Assembly (NCBI RefSeq): GCF_900167345.1
Contig: NZ_FUXB01000003.1
Coordinates: 186,001-250,000, forward strand
Source of the DNA: Vibrio cincinnatiensis DSM 19608
GTDB taxonomy: Bacteria > Pseudomonadota > Gammaproteobacteria > Enterobacterales > Vibrionaceae
Length of the DNA: 64,000 nt
Direction: 5' to 3'
Positions 46,359 through 56,361 of this stretch are shown here, piece after piece. The translations under genes and the position numbers were made by a program. Within the stretch, counting starts at the first letter, position 1. The number at the start of each line of letters is the position of its first letter. A model generated the notes under the pieces. It saw nothing but the letters and a program-made list of their open reading frames with translations, made no database searches and was not told the origin of the DNA.

Positions 46359-46636
46359 CCAAATTTATCGTCTTTCACAGCACTCTTTTTTCATATTCAC
46401 CTTTCTTCGCACAAGAAAAGCAAACGTTTGGTATCAATAAAACCCTATCAAAAACACCATTAGATAACTTTATCTAATCCATATATTAACATTTTTCACA
46501 TGTAGCACAGTTTTTTCGTGATCGTGAGTCGGTTTTTGACATATCATTCAGTAACACAGGTAATACATGATTTAGATCTATTTTTTATTGTAAGAAAAAC
46601 TGCAAAATTGCACCCGATTTATTTCCTGTTCCCAAA

Positions 46637-47905
46637 ATGAGTAAATTAAACATGAATACAACCACAAAGGTTTTATCGACCACACAATCTGCTGGTAAAT
46701 GGACCTATAAAGATTTCGTATGGTCACTGTCACTCTTCGGCACCGCCGTCGGGGCTGGCGTCCTATTTTTGCCGATTAAGGCAGGGGCGGGAGGCTTTTG
46801 GCCATTAGTTATTCTAGCCCTACTTGCTGCACCTATGACTTGGTTTGCCCATAAAGGATTAGCACGTTTTGTACTTTCAGCGAGCAAACCTGATTCCGAT
46901 ATTACCGATACGGTTGAAGAACACTTTGGTAAAACTGGCGCTAACCTTATCACTTTTGCTTACTTTTTTGCCATTTACCCTATTGTTCTTATCTATGGTG
47001 TCGGTATTACTAATACCGTTGATTCTTTCTTAGTTCACCAAGTTGGTATGGCATCCATTCCTCGTTGGCTACTTTCTGGTGCTCTCATTACCGCAATGAC
47101 GGCGGGTGTCGTTTTTGGTAAAGAACTGATGCTAAAGGCCACTTCGGCTATGGTTTACCCCTTAGTCTTTATCCTGCTTGCGCTTTCTCTATTCCTAATT
47201 CCTGATTGGAATACTTCAATGATGGAAAGCTCACCAGATTGGTCTTCGCTCCCATTAGTAGTATGGCTTGCGATTCCTATTATCGTCTTCTCTTTTAACC
47301 ACAGCCCTATTATTAGCCAGTTTACTAAAGTACAACGCCTTGAGCATGGTGATAAAGCGGTAGCAAAAACAGATATGATTACCGCAGGCTCAGCAATGAT
47401 GCTGATGGGATTTGTGATGTTTTTTGTCTTCTCTGTAGTACTTTCTCTGACCCCAGAGCAATTACATATGGCGCAGGAACAAAACATCAGTGTATTGTCT
47501 TACCTAGCGAATGTGCATGAATCTCCGCTTATCTCTTATTTAGGCCCTATTGTTGCTTTTGCAGCGATTACCTCTAGCTACTTTGGCCACTTTTTAGGTG
47601 CCCATGAAGGCTTAGTTGGGTTGGTCAAATCACGTAGCCAACTGTCGACAACGAAAATTGAAAAGATCTCATTGCTGTTCATTGTTCTGACTACTTGGGT
47701 GATTGCTATCATTAACCCTAGTATCCTCGGCATGATTGAAACCATGGGGGCTCCCATGATTGCGGCCATCTTGTTCATACTGCCTGTTTTTGCGATGCGC
47801 AATGTACCAGCAATGGCAAAGTATAAAACCTCTGCTCCTGTACAAATTTTTACAGTTATTTGTGGTTTTGCCGCCATTAGTTCTGTAATCTACGGCGCTC
47901 TTTAA
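46637..47905 (+). CDS. sdaC: Serine transporter SdaC (HAAAP family)
   Basis: 422 aa, about 11 hydrophobic segments. HAAAP-family features are the N-terminal WSLSLFGTAVGAGVLFLPIK (about 29-48), GFWPLVILALLAAPMTWFAHKG, ITNTVDSFLVHQ and FSFNHSPIISQFTKVQR (about 219-235). It resembles SdaC/DlsT, serine:proton symporters. The next gene codes for L-serine deaminase, supporting serine as substrate. The ATG at 46637 or the in-frame ATG five codons on may be used. A long upstream A/T-rich region (46359-46636) holds the promoter. Confidence 0.92.
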   Translation: MSKLNMNTTTKVLSTTQSAGKWTYKDFVWSLSLFGTAVGAGVLFLPIKAGAGGFWPLVILALLAAPMTWFAHKGLARFVLSASKPDSDITDTVEEHFGKTGANLITFAYFFAIYPIVLIYGVGITNTVDSFLVHQVGMASIPRWLLSGALITAMTAGVVFGKELMLKATSAMVYPLVFILLALSLFLIPDWNTSMMESSPDWSSLPLVVWLAIPIIVFSFNHSPIISQFTKVQRLEHGDKAVAKTDMITAGSAMMLMGFVMFFVFSVVLSLTPEQLHMAQEQNISVLSYLANVHESPLISYLGPIVAFAAITSSYFGHFLGAHEGLVGLVKSRSQLSTTKIEKISLLFIVLTTWVIAIINPSILGMIETMGAPMIAAILFILPVFAMRNVPAMAKYKTSAPVQIFTVICGFAAISSVIYGAL

Positions 47906-47953
47906 TCTCTGAATCAATGTATGAGATTAAAAACATAAAATAGAATGATAAGA

Positions 47954-47979
47954 AGGCCTCCCTTTTTTAAGGGGGGCCT
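47954..47979 (+). terminator. Hairpin between sdaC and sdaB
   Basis: AGGCCTCCC pairs with GGGGGGCCT (one G-U pair) around TTTTTTAA, followed by GATTTT. It is 18 bp before the sdaB ATG. It may partly end sdaC transcripts or protect their 3' end. Confidence 0.6.
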
Positions 47980-47997
47980 GATTTTGAGGTAATCAAT

Positions 47998-49359
47998 ATG
48001 ATTAGTGTATTTGATATCTATAAAATTGGTGTCGGACCATCAAGCTCACACACGGTTGGCCCAATGAAAGCGGGAAAACAATTTATTGATGACCTCCGCG
48101 CAATGGGAAAATTGCGTGACATCACTAAAATAACCGTGGATGTTTATGGATCATTATCACTGACAGGGAAAGGTCACCATACGGATATCGCCATTGTTAT
48201 GGGCTTGGCAGGTAATACGCCTGAAAAAGTCGATATTGATGCAATTCCAAATTTCATGGCTCGCGTTGAAGAAACCGAGCGACTTCCAGTCGGTATGCAC
48301 TGTCATACGGTCGACTTCCCTCGTGAAGGAGGCATGAATTTCCACAAAACGAACTTGTCTTTACATGAGAATGGAATGCAAATCCACGCTTGGATCGATG
48401 ATGAAGTCGTTTATGCTAAAACCTACTATTCTATTGGTGGTGGCTTTATTGTTGATGAAGAAAGCTTTGGAAAAGCCATTGATTCCCCCATCCAAGTACC
48501 TTATCCATTTAGCAGTGCTGAGCAACTGATTAACCAGTGTCAAGAACATGGCTTATCGATCAGTACACTCGTGATGGCAAATGAAAAAGCGATGCACTCT
48601 GATGAAGAAGTTCACAGCTATTTTGCTAATATCTGGCGGACAATGCGTGAATGTATGGAACGCGGAATGAGCACAGAGGGCATTTTACCCGGACCGCTAC
48701 GCGTACCTCGCCGAGCCGCGGCCTTGCGCCAACAATTATTAACCTCAGAAAAAACCACTAATGATCCCATGGCCGTGGTGGACTGGGTCAATATGTATGC
48801 CTTTGCTGTCAATGAAGAAAATGCAGCAGGTGGACGAGTCGTCACCGCACCAACAAATGGCGCTTGTGGCATCATTCCCGCCGTTCTGGCCTATTACGAT
48901 AAATTCATCCAAACCGTCACCGAAAAAGATTACATTCGTTATTTCGCCGCATCAGGTGCGATTGGGGGTCTTTATAAGCAAAATGCATCCATTTCTGGTG
49001 CCGAAGTAGGTTGCCAAGGGGAAGTGGGCGTCGCCTGCTCAATGGCAGCGGCAGGCTTAGCGGAACTACTCGGCGGTAGCCCTGAACAAGTGTGTATGGC
49101 CGCAGAAATCGCTATGGAACATAACTTAGGCTTAACGTGCGATCCTGTCGCTGGCCAAGTACAAGTTCCCTGCATTGAACGCAACGGGATTGCTGCGGTT
49201 AAAGCCATTAACTCCACTCGTATGGCTATGCGTCGCTCTTCCGCTCCACGCGTTTCCTTAGACAAAGTGATTGAGACGATGTTAGAAACAGGAAAGGATA
49301 TGAATGCCAAATACCGTGAAACCTCCCAAGGTGGATTAGCGGTTAAAGTGATCTGCTAA
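47998..49359 (+). CDS. sdaB: L-serine ammonia-lyase, SdaB-like
   Basis: 453 aa, iron-sulfur L-serine deaminase (single chain). It starts MISVFDIYKIGVGPSSSHTV, with VYGSLSLTGKGHHTDIAIVM, NEENAAGGRVVTAPTNGACG and the cluster-binding MEHNLGLTCDPVAGQVQVPC (about 379-398). It converts serine to pyruvate and ammonia. The N-terminus and KTTNDPMAVVDW are nearer SdaB than SdaA, and the sdaC-sdaB order is that of E. coli. The symbol is therefore a best match, since SdaA is very similar. Confidence 0.9.
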   Translation: MISVFDIYKIGVGPSSSHTVGPMKAGKQFIDDLRAMGKLRDITKITVDVYGSLSLTGKGHHTDIAIVMGLAGNTPEKVDIDAIPNFMARVEETERLPVGMHCHTVDFPREGGMNFHKTNLSLHENGMQIHAWIDDEVVYAKTYYSIGGGFIVDEESFGKAIDSPIQVPYPFSSAEQLINQCQEHGLSISTLVMANEKAMHSDEEVHSYFANIWRTMRECMERGMSTEGILPGPLRVPRRAAALRQQLLTSEKTTNDPMAVVDWVNMYAFAVNEENAAGGRVVTAPTNGACGIIPAVLAYYDKFIQTVTEKDYIRYFAASGAIGGLYKQNASISGAEVGCQGEVGVACSMAAAGLAELLGGSPEQVCMAAEIAMEHNLGLTCDPVAGQVQVPCIERNGIAAVKAINSTRMAMRRSSAPRVSLDKVIETMLETGKDMNAKYRETSQGGLAVKVIC

Positions 49360-49385
49360 TTCTTTCCTAAAACATTCATCTCTCC

Positions 49386-49415
49386 AAGCCTGATGCTTCT
49401 GCGTCAGGCTTTTTA
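49386..49415 (+). terminator. Intrinsic terminator after sdaB
   Basis: AAGCCTGA and TCAGGCTT form the stem, followed by TTTTTATTT. Confidence 0.85.
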
Positions 49416-49484
49416 TTTCGCCTTTACCTATCTTTACTTAGCTTTACCAAACAACCACTTGTTTTATCTCAAGATAACGTTATA

Positions 49485-49503
49485 AATGGTGATAATCATT
49501 CTC
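49485..49503. promoter_or_regulatory. Candidate Fur box
   Basis: AATGGTGATAATCATTCTC matches 15 of 19 positions of the classical Fur box GATAATGATAATCATTATC, including the whole central TGATAATCATT. It lies 28-46 bp before the likely macA start. Confidence 0.55.
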
Positions 49504-49530
49504 TTTTATATGCTGGTTCACCTTATTACC

Positions 49531-50718
49531 ATGTCATCCTCTATTACTAAGAAAACCACTCTCACGCTGTTGATCGTCATTTTGATCCTTATCGCACTGG
49601 GTTATACCTTGTATCCCAAACCCAAAGCGGCAACCTACGTCACCGATACCGTTCAACGCGGTAATATCGAAGAAACCGTGCTTGCTACCGGAATGCTACA
49701 AGCTTCAAAGCTAGTGGCAATTGGGGCTCAAGTCTCAGGTCAAATTGAGACACTGGCCGTCAATTTAGGGGATCATATTCGACAAGGCGATTTAGTGGCT
49801 CAAATCGACAACCTGACTCAGCAAAATAAACTCAAAGAAGCCCAAGCCTCATTGAACAGCTTAAATGCACAATATCAAGCCAAACAGGCGTTGATTCGTC
49901 AAGCTCAAGCTGAATTTAACCGACAAAAAGCCATGTTGGCAGAGAATGCTAGCTCACAAGCCGATTACGAAGCCGCTCAGGCATCACTTGCCGTGTATAA
50001 TGCAGAACTTAAACAGCTAGAAGCACAGCAAGAGCAAGCAAAAATTAATGTGGATAGCGCCAAACTCGACCTCAATTACACCACCATTCGAGCGCCGATG
50101 GATGGAACGGTGGTTTACAATGCAGTTGAAGAAGGCCAAACGGTTAATGCTAATCAAACCACCCCCACGATTATTGAGCTAGCAGTCCTCGATACCATGA
50201 CGGTAAAAGCTCAAATATCGGAAGCCGATATCATTAAAGTCACTCCGGGGTTACCCACTTATTTCACCATTCTAGGCCAGCCCAATAAACGTTATTCCAG
50301 TACATTACGTGCTATTGAACCCGGTCCAACATTAATGACAGGCAATGACAGTAACCTTTCAATCAGTAATGACGAAGCGATTTACTATCATGGCTTGTTT
50401 GATATTGATAACTCTGATGGACTATTACGTATCGGCATGACGGCTCAAGTCACCATTGTTTTACGCCGCTCAGAAAATACGCTATTGATCCCCGCTCAAG
50501 TGCTCATCAGACAACCGGGACCAAAACCTCGCTACCAAGTTCCGGTATTAGAAAATGACCAACCTGTGTTTCGTGATGTCAAAATTGGCATCAACAATAA
50601 AGTGAATGTAGAAATTCTTGAAGGGCTCAATGAAGGCGATACTCTGATTTTAGGCATGCCAAACACACTCAGTGACAACACGAGCCGTCGTATGGGTCCA
50701 CCGGGGATGCGTTTCTAA
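49531..50718 (+). CDS. macA: MacA-like periplasmic adaptor protein
   Basis: 395 aa from MSSSITKK, chosen by alignment with MacA; the ATG at 49486 would add 15 residues and has no better ribosome site. One membrane anchor (about 10-28) is followed by a lipoyl-type hairpin domain ([20 protein letters not shown]), a long coiled coil (about 85-175), the second lipoyl half ([20 protein letters not shown]) and beta-barrel domains ([10 protein letters not shown]). It links MacB to an outer-membrane channel. It shares one base with macB (TAATG), so translation is coupled. Confidence 0.9.
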   Translation: MSSSITKKTTLTLLIVILILIALGYTLYPKPKAATYVTDTVQRGNIEETVLATGMLQASKLVAIGAQVSGQIETLAVNLGDHIRQGDLVAQIDNLTQQNKLKEAQASLNSLNAQYQAKQALIRQAQAEFNRQKAMLAENASSQADYEAAQASLAVYNAELKQLEAQQEQAKINVDSAKLDLNYTTIRAPMDGTVVYNAVEEGQTVNANQTTPTIIELAVLDTMTVKAQISEADIIKVTPGLPTYFTILGQPNKRYSSTLRAIEPGPTLMTGNDSNLSISNDEAIYYHGLFDIDNSDGLLRIGMTAQVTIVLRRSENTLLIPAQVLIRQPGPKPRYQVPVLENDQPVFRDVKIGINNKVNVEILEGLNEGDTLILGMPNTLSDNTSRRMGPPGMRF

Positions 50719-52688
50719 TGTCGGATGCTTTATTAAAAATCGTCAATGTTTCCCGCCATTTTACTTCTGGCGATGAAACGCTCACTGTCTTAAAAGAGAT
50801 CGATCTTACCATTACTCGAGGTGAAATGGTTGCCATTGTTGGCGCTTCTGGTTCAGGTAAATCGACCTTAATGAATATCTTAGGCTGCTTAGATACGCCA
50901 AGCTGTGGTGAATATTGGATCAACGGACAGAACACCTCACAACTGAATTCTGATCAACTGGCTGAGCTACGCCGTGAATATTTTGGGTTTATCTTTCAAC
51001 GCTACCACCTGTTAGGGGATTTAGATGCCTTAGGGAATGTGGAGGTTCCGGCTATTTATGCTGGATACGATAAACAGGCTCGCCATGAAAGAGCGCGTAA
51101 ACTGCTTGAACGATTAGGCCTAGCCGACCGGCTGGATCACAAGCCGAATCAACTAAGCGGTGGGCAGCAACAACGGGTTTCCGTTGCTCGGGCCCTCGTT
51201 AATGGAGGAGATGTGATTCTTGCCGATGAACCGACGGGGGCGCTTGACAGTAAAAGTGGTTCGGAAATGATGCAACTGCTGCAAGAGCTACATAGCCTTG
51301 GGCACACCATCATTATCGTTACTCACGATATGCATGTGGCTCAGTATGCTGATCGCATCATTGAGATCAAAGATGGTGAAATTCTCAGTGATCGTATCAA
51401 ACCCTCGACGAGTGATACTGCTCTACGGCCAAGCGCCCTTCCCCATAGCACTCCTCCATTCAATACCTCGACTCTCGGTCGTAGCCAAAAGTGGATCGAC
51501 AATTTTTGGGAAGCGTTAAAAATGGCGCTTTTAGCCATGTCAAACCATCGGTTAAGAACCTTCTTAACTATGCTCGGAATCATCATTGGGATTGCATCGG
51601 TGGTTTCCGTTGTGGCGCTCGGAAATGGCTCACAAAAGTCGATTTTAGAAAGCATTGCCTCTATGGGCACCAACACGATTGATATTATGCCCGGAACGGG
51701 CTTTGGTGACCGACGTTCAGGGCGAATTCGAACGTTAACCGCAGAAGATGCTCAAGCGCTGCAATCACTGCCGTTTATTGACAGTGTCACCCCCACCGTC
51801 AATAGTTCCGCCACCATCAAATTTAGTAATCAATCGGTCACCGCTTCCATACAAGGGGTTGGGCCTGATTTTTTCCGAGTTCGTGGCTATGAACTTGCCA
51901 AAGGACAATATTGGGATCAGTCCAGTGTTGATCACTTAGCCCAAGAAGCCGTCATCGATCACAATACATTAACGGCGCTTTTTGCTGATGAAAATCCCAT
52001 CGGTAAAGTCATTTTTGCAGGTAAACTGCCTATCCGAATTATTGGTGTGACTGCGGCCAAAGAGAGCGCATTTGGCAATAATGACTCCCTCAATATATGG
52101 GTTCCTTACAGTACAATTAATGCACGGATGATGCGTCAAACCCATCTCAATCGAATTACCGTGCGTCTTGATGACAACATCCCCAGTAATGCGGCAGAAC
52201 AAGCCATTATCTCTTTATTAACCATGCGCCATGGTACTAAAGACTTTTTCACGATTAATACCGACACCATTCAACAAAACATCCAAAAAACAACCGCCAC
52301 CATGACTTTACTCATCTCCGCCATTGCCGTTATTTCGTTAATTGTTGGTGGCATTGGCGTCATGAATATTATGCTGGTTTCGGTCACCGAACGTACCCGA
52401 GAAATCGGGGTGCGAATGGCCGTAGGTGCAAGGCAGCATGACATTTTACGTCAATTTCTTATCGAAGCCGTGCTTGTGTGTTTGTGCGGTGGGGTCATCG
52501 GAATTGCCCTCGCCTATTTAATCGGAGTTGGTTTTTCCTCGTTCGGTAGTAGTTTTACCTTGATCTATTCTACCTCCTCGATCGTCTCTGCATTTTTGTG
52601 CTCAACATTAATTGGCGTTTTATTTGGCTATCTTCCTGCGAAAAATGCCGCTCAGCTAAACCCTATTGATGCGCTTGCTCGGGAGTAA
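50718..52688 (+). CDS. macB: MacB-like ABC transporter, fused ATPase and permease
   Basis: 656 aa. The N-terminal ATPase (about 1-230) has Walker [10 protein letters not shown] (about 42-50), the signature [15 protein letters not shown] and Walker [13 protein letters not shown]. The membrane part has four helices (about 270-290, 530-552, 580-605 and 620-640) with the large MacB periplasmic domain between the first two. The coupling region is [20 protein letters not shown], and the C-terminus has [16 protein letters not shown]. MacB drives mechanotransmission export of macrolides, peptides or siderophore-like compounds. The substrate here is unknown; a possible upstream Fur site hints at iron-related cargo. 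Confidence 0.93.
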   Translation: MSDALLKIVNVSRHFTSGDETLTVLKEIDLTITRGEMVAIVGASGSGKSTLMNILGCLDTPSCGEYWINGQNTSQLNSDQLAELRREYFGFIFQRYHLLGDLDALGNVEVPAIYAGYDKQARHERARKLLERLGLADRLDHKPNQLSGGQQQRVSVARALVNGGDVILADEPTGALDSKSGSEMMQLLQELHSLGHTIIIVTHDMHVAQYADRIIEIKDGEILSDRIKPSTSDTALRPSALPHSTPPFNTSTLGRSQKWIDNFWEALKMALLAMSNHRLRTFLTMLGIIIGIASVVSVVALGNGSQKSILESIASMGTNTIDIMPGTGFGDRRSGRIRTLTAEDAQALQSLPFIDSVTPTVNSSATIKFSNQSVTASIQGVGPDFFRVRGYELAKGQYWDQSSVDHLAQEAVIDHNTLTALFADENPIGKVIFAGKLPIRIIGVTAAKESAFGNNDSLNIWVPYSTINARMMRQTHLNRITVRLDDNIPSNAAEQAIISLLTMRHGTKDFFTINTDTIQQNIQKTTATMTLLISAIAVISLIVGGIGVMNIMLVSVTERTREIGVRMAVGARQHDILRQFLIEAVLVCLCGGVIGIALAYLIGVGFSSFGSSFTLIYSTSSIVSAFLCSTLIGVLFGYLPAKNAAQLNPIDALARE

Positions 52689-52690
52689 AC

Positions 52691-54073
52691 ATGTTACCTT
52701 CAACTCAATATTCAAGCTTAGCTTTATCCATGTTGCTACTGTTTGGCTGTTCCTCTCACTATGAACCCGTAGAACCTTCTGTTTTTATTGCCACTGATTG
52801 GCATACGCCTCAACAAGACACCAATACGGTGTGGGAAAGCCAGTGGTGGAAAAACTTTCAAGATCCTAAGCTTGATCTGTTAGTCGAGCGCGTTCTGTCC
52901 ACGAACCACGACCTTGCATTAGCGACGCTCACTTTAAAACAAGCTCGCTTAAACGCTAACCTAGACAGAGATCAACGGATTCCCGATCTCGCTGCTGGGG
53001 TATCCGGCAACCGTTCAAAAGATCTCAACCATGGCGACACGTCTAACAACTATCAGGCTAAAATCAGCGTCAGTTATGAAGTGGACTTATGGGGTAAGCT
53101 TTCAGCGACGATTGATGAAAGTCAATGGCTGGCCCTCGCAACGCAACAAGAGCGAGAAGCAACCGCACAAAGTTTAGTAGCAACCACCGCCCAACTCTAT
53201 TGGCAAATCGGCTATTTAAAACAACGAATCCGTTTAAGCCAACAAGATATTGATAACGCCATACAAACATTCAACCTTGCTCAAAGCCAATATGCCCATG
53301 GTGCGAGCTCACGCTTGACCATGTTAGAAGCCAAACGCTCACTGGCTGGATTGGAAGCGGCACACCGTGATTATCAGCAACAATATCGACAAGCCAGTAA
53401 TGCCTTAGCTATTTTGTTTGAGCAGGATCCAGATCAAGCCGATATTGAAATTAATCAACTGCCAGAGCAACCCCTACCTTCGATTTCAGCAGGAATACCC
53501 GCAGAGGTTTTGGCACGCAGGCCCGATGTCAAACAAGCCTTATATCAACTTCAAGCTTTTTTGGCTGCTAAGGAAAGCACTCGTCGTAGTTATTTTCCCG
53601 CGCTCACTCTGACTGGGGCACTGGGAGGATCTTCGACGGAATTAAAGAAACTACTGAGCGATCCCATCGGTACCTTAGGGGCCGACCTGACTCTGCCATT
53701 TTTAAATTGGAATGAAATGCAGCTAAAGCGAGACATTGCACAAGTACAGTATGAATCGGCCATCATCACTTATCGCAAGACCTTATATGCCGCCTTTCAG
53801 GATGTCGATAATGCCTTATCCGCCCGAGAAAATTATCAGTACCAAGCTGAAAAATTAGTCCAGCAATGGCAAAGCGCCGCTGAAGCAATGCGTATCTATC
53901 AAAGCCAATATCAACATGGGGCCATAGAAATTAAAACGCTACTGGATGCCCAAGAAAACGAACGTAATGCACGAGCCGCTTTACTGGAGAACGACTACCA
54001 TCAACGGGTAACGCTAAGTACCCTTTATCAAAGCCTAGGGGGAGAGACGATCCTCTCAGAGGAAGAGAGTTAA
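52691..54073 (+). CDS. TolC-family outer-membrane efflux lipoprotein (NodT type)
   Basis: 460 aa. The signal peptide ends in a lipobox (LLLFGCSS, Cys at about 20). The rest follows the NodT/OprM pattern: DPKLDLLVERVLSTNHDLAL, SYEVDLWGKLSATIDESQW, AEVLARRPDVKQALYQLQAF (about 274-293) and a second repeat with FLNWNEMQLKRD. It would form the trimeric channel for the MacAB pump encoded two bases upstream. The three genes make a complete tripartite exporter, an arrangement that differs from E. coli, where MacAB uses the shared TolC. Confidence 0.9.
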   Translation: MLPSTQYSSLALSMLLLFGCSSHYEPVEPSVFIATDWHTPQQDTNTVWESQWWKNFQDPKLDLLVERVLSTNHDLALATLTLKQARLNANLDRDQRIPDLAAGVSGNRSKDLNHGDTSNNYQAKISVSYEVDLWGKLSATIDESQWLALATQQEREATAQSLVATTAQLYWQIGYLKQRIRLSQQDIDNAIQTFNLAQSQYAHGASSRLTMLEAKRSLAGLEAAHRDYQQQYRQASNALAILFEQDPDQADIEINQLPEQPLPSISAGIPAEVLARRPDVKQALYQLQAFLAAKESTRRSYFPALTLTGALGGSSTELKKLLSDPIGTLGADLTLPFLNWNEMQLKRDIAQVQYESAIITYRKTLYAAFQDVDNALSARENYQYQAEKLVQQWQSAAEAMRIYQSQYQHGAIEIKTLLDAQENERNARAALLENDYHQRVTLSTLYQSLGGETILSEEES

Positions 54074-54081
54074 GCCTTTTT

Positions 54082-54102
54082 GCCCAAGCCTCATGCTTGG
54101 GC
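54082..54102. terminator. Hairpin between efflux gene and queD
   Basis: The perfect 8-bp stem GCCCAAGC/GCTTGGGC lies between convergent stops. A T-run is absent on the 3' side of either strand, so it is a weak terminator candidate. Confidence 0.4.
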
Positions 54103-54108
54103 ATCGTA

Positions 54109-54468
54109 TTATCCGGTATACACGCACCCGGCTGTACAGGTTTCTTTAATTTCGACTTTACTCAATAAAGGTAGGTTGGGTTTCAATTGTTGCCAAATCC
54201 ACTTTGCTAACACTTCACTGGTTGGGTTTTCTAACCCTTCAATGTCATTTAAATAATAGTGATCCAGACGCTCATAAATCGGTTTAAATACCGCTTTAAT
54301 CTCTGCAAAATCAACGATCCACCCGGTATGGGGATCAACCTCCCCCTCGACATAAAGTCGAACTAAGAAAGAATGCCCATGCAAACGACCACATTTATGC
54401 CCTTCTGGCACATGCGGTAAACGATGGGCAGCCTCAAACATAAACTCTTTATAAATTTCGGTTTTCAT
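54109..54468 (-). CDS. queD: 6-carboxytetrahydropterin synthase QueD
   Basis: 119 aa, 6-pyruvoyltetrahydropterin synthase fold. The zinc site uses the His residues in [20 protein letters not shown] (about 13-32), with the catalytic Cys in the same segment. The [20 protein letters not shown] stretch and the final [15 protein letters not shown] are typical. It converts dihydroneopterin triphosphate to 6-carboxytetrahydropterin for queuosine in tRNA. It is a single gene; no other queuosine gene is in the window. Confidence 0.93.
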   Translation of the reverse strand: MKTEIYKEFMFEAAHRLPHVPEGHKCGRLHGHSFLVRLYVEGEVDPHTGWIVDFAEIKAVFKPIYERLDHYYLNDIEGLENPTSEVLAKWIWQQLKPNLPLLSKVEIKETCTAGCVYTG

Positions 54469-54820
54469 CTAACGACTCGGGCTTTTGAAAAGAGGGGCCA
54501 TACTACGGAATCTCATGACATGAGACAAGTACCATCCACACAAGTAAAGTATGCCCTAGGATGGTAAAAATCTTGGCCAATACCCCATGATCAAGGATTA
54601 AAATCCGAAAAATTCGCCTTGATCTTGTTCAACATCCCCCTTTCGAACAAGAATTAAGCCGTGAAATGATATTAAAGGTTGATGCGGAAAAATTGACAGG
54701 TAATATGTGCCATTGAATTTGTAAAATTTAATCCAACCCAATGTTTAGCCTATTTTTAAACAAAAATACTGTGAATGAACATTGGGTTGAATTTTTACCT
54801 CAATGGAGACTATAACAAAC
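54469..54820 (+). promoter_or_regulatory. asnS leader region with nested hairpins
   Basis: No gene is seen. CAACCCAATGTT (54734-54745) and AACATTGGGTTG (54778-54789) are exact complements. Inside their loop TATTTTT/AAAAATA forms a second stem, and the outer stem is followed by AATTTTT. A less perfect inverted repeat (CTTGATCTTGTTC with GAACAAGAATTAAG) lies at 54618-54659. A TTGACA at 54693-54698 could be a -35 element. The outer hairpin looks like an attenuator or terminator before asnS. Confidence 0.5.
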
Positions 54821-56221
54821 ATGACTTACGCGCCTGTAAAAGACGTATTAAGCGGTAAGCTTGCAGTAGACAGTGAAGTCACTGTTCGCGGCTGGATCCG
54901 TACACGTCGTGATTCCAAAGCTGGAATCTCTTTCCTTGCCATATATGACGGCTCTTGTTTCGACCCGATTCAGGCCGTGGTCCCGAGTAATCTCAATAAT
55001 TATCAAGACGATGTTTTGAAACTGACCACCGGATGTTCTGTAGAAATTACGGGGACGGTTGTTGAGTCCCCAGCAAGCGGACAAGATTTCGAACTCGCCG
55101 CGACCCATGTCAAAGTGGTTGGTTGGGTTGAAGATGCTGAGACTTACCCAATGGCAAAAACTCGTCATTCCATTGAATATTTACGAGAAGTCGCCCACCT
55201 ACGTCCACGTACTAACGTAATTGGTGCAGTCGCTCGCGTTCGTCACTGCCTCGCTCAAGCCATTCATCGTTTCTACCACGAACAAGGCTACTACTGGGTT
55301 TCTGCGCCATTGATCACCGCATCCGATGCGGAAGGTGCTGGGGAAATGTTCCGTGTTTCAACACTAGATATGACCAACTTGCCCCATAAAGACAATGGCG
55401 ACATCGACTTTAGCGAAGATTTCTTCGGCAAAGAAACCTTTTTAACGGTATCAGGCCAGCTCAACGCCGAAGCTTATGCTTGTGCTTTGAGCAAAGTCTA
55501 TACCTTTGGCCCCACCTTCCGCGCAGAGAATTCAAACACCAGCCGCCACTTAGCAGAGTTTTGGATGGTTGAGCCGGAAGTGGCGTTTGCTGATCTTAAT
55601 GATGTAGCAAAACTGGCTGAAGATATGCTCAAATATGTTTTCAATGCCGTACTGACTGAACGTCGTGACGACCTTGAATTCTTTGCTTCTCGCATCGATA
55701 AAGACGCCATCACACGTTTAGAGCAGTTTGTTCAATCAGATTTTGCACAGGTTGACTATACCGATGCGATTACGATTCTGCTCGATTCTGGTCGCAAGTT
55801 TGAATTTGATGTGGAATGGGGTATCGACCTTTCTTCTGAACATGAACGTTACTTGGCTGAAGAGCACTTTAAAGCACCCGTTATTGTGAAAAACTATCCA
55901 AAAGACATTAAAGCCTTTTATATGCGCCTTAATGAAGACGGTAAAACCGTTGCCGCAATGGATGTTTTGGCCCCAGGTATTGGTGAAATTATCGGTGGTT
56001 CACAACGTGAAGAGCGTTTAGACGTACTTGATGCACGCATGATTGAGATGGGTATCGACCCTGAACATATGAGCTGGTATCGTGATTTACGTCGTTACGG
56101 CACTGTACCACACGCAGGATTTGGTCTTGGTTTCGAGCGCCTCGTTTCTTATGTCACCGGTATGGGTAACGTAAGAGATGTCATCCCATTCCCTCGTACG
56201 CCACGTAGTGCTAACTTCTAA
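54821..56221 (+). CDS. asnS: Asparagine--tRNA ligase
   Basis: 466 aa from MTYAPVKDV, the same length as E. coli AsnS; the ATG 18 bases earlier adds six unlikely residues. An N-terminal OB anticodon-binding domain (about 1-105, [20 protein letters not shown]) precedes the class II catalytic core. Motif 2 is [20 protein letters not shown] (about 228-247) and motif 3 is [15 protein letters not shown] (about 434-448). It charges tRNA-Asn. A strong terminator follows. The leader carries nested hairpins that may control it. Confidence 0.95.
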   Translation: MTYAPVKDVLSGKLAVDSEVTVRGWIRTRRDSKAGISFLAIYDGSCFDPIQAVVPSNLNNYQDDVLKLTTGCSVEITGTVVESPASGQDFELAATHVKVVGWVEDAETYPMAKTRHSIEYLREVAHLRPRTNVIGAVARVRHCLAQAIHRFYHEQGYYWVSAPLITASDAEGAGEMFRVSTLDMTNLPHKDNGDIDFSEDFFGKETFLTVSGQLNAEAYACALSKVYTFGPTFRAENSNTSRHLAEFWMVEPEVAFADLNDVAKLAEDMLKYVFNAVLTERRDDLEFFASRIDKDAITRLEQFVQSDFAQVDYTDAITILLDSGRKFEFDVEWGIDLSSEHERYLAEEHFKAPVIVKNYPKDIKAFYMRLNEDGKTVAAMDVLAPGIGEIIGGSQREERLDVLDARMIEMGIDPEHMSWYRDLRRYGTVPHAGFGLGFERLVSYVTGMGNVRDVIPFPRTPRSANF

Positions 56222-56236
56222 ACAGCTGGTGTGATC

Positions 56237-56266
56237 AAAAACCTTCGCTAAGCCGAAGGTTTTTTT
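56237..56266 (+). terminator. Intrinsic terminator after asnS
   Basis: The 11-bp stem AAAAACCTTCG/CGAAGGTTTTT has a 6-base loop and runs into T residues. Confidence 0.92.
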
Positions 56267-56361
56267 CATTTTCCACTGGACTATGGTTGTCACTGCGCAA
56301 CCAGAAAGGTATAAATAGCTGGAATCAATCTTCTCACCTTAACTTTACATGGATGGATATT

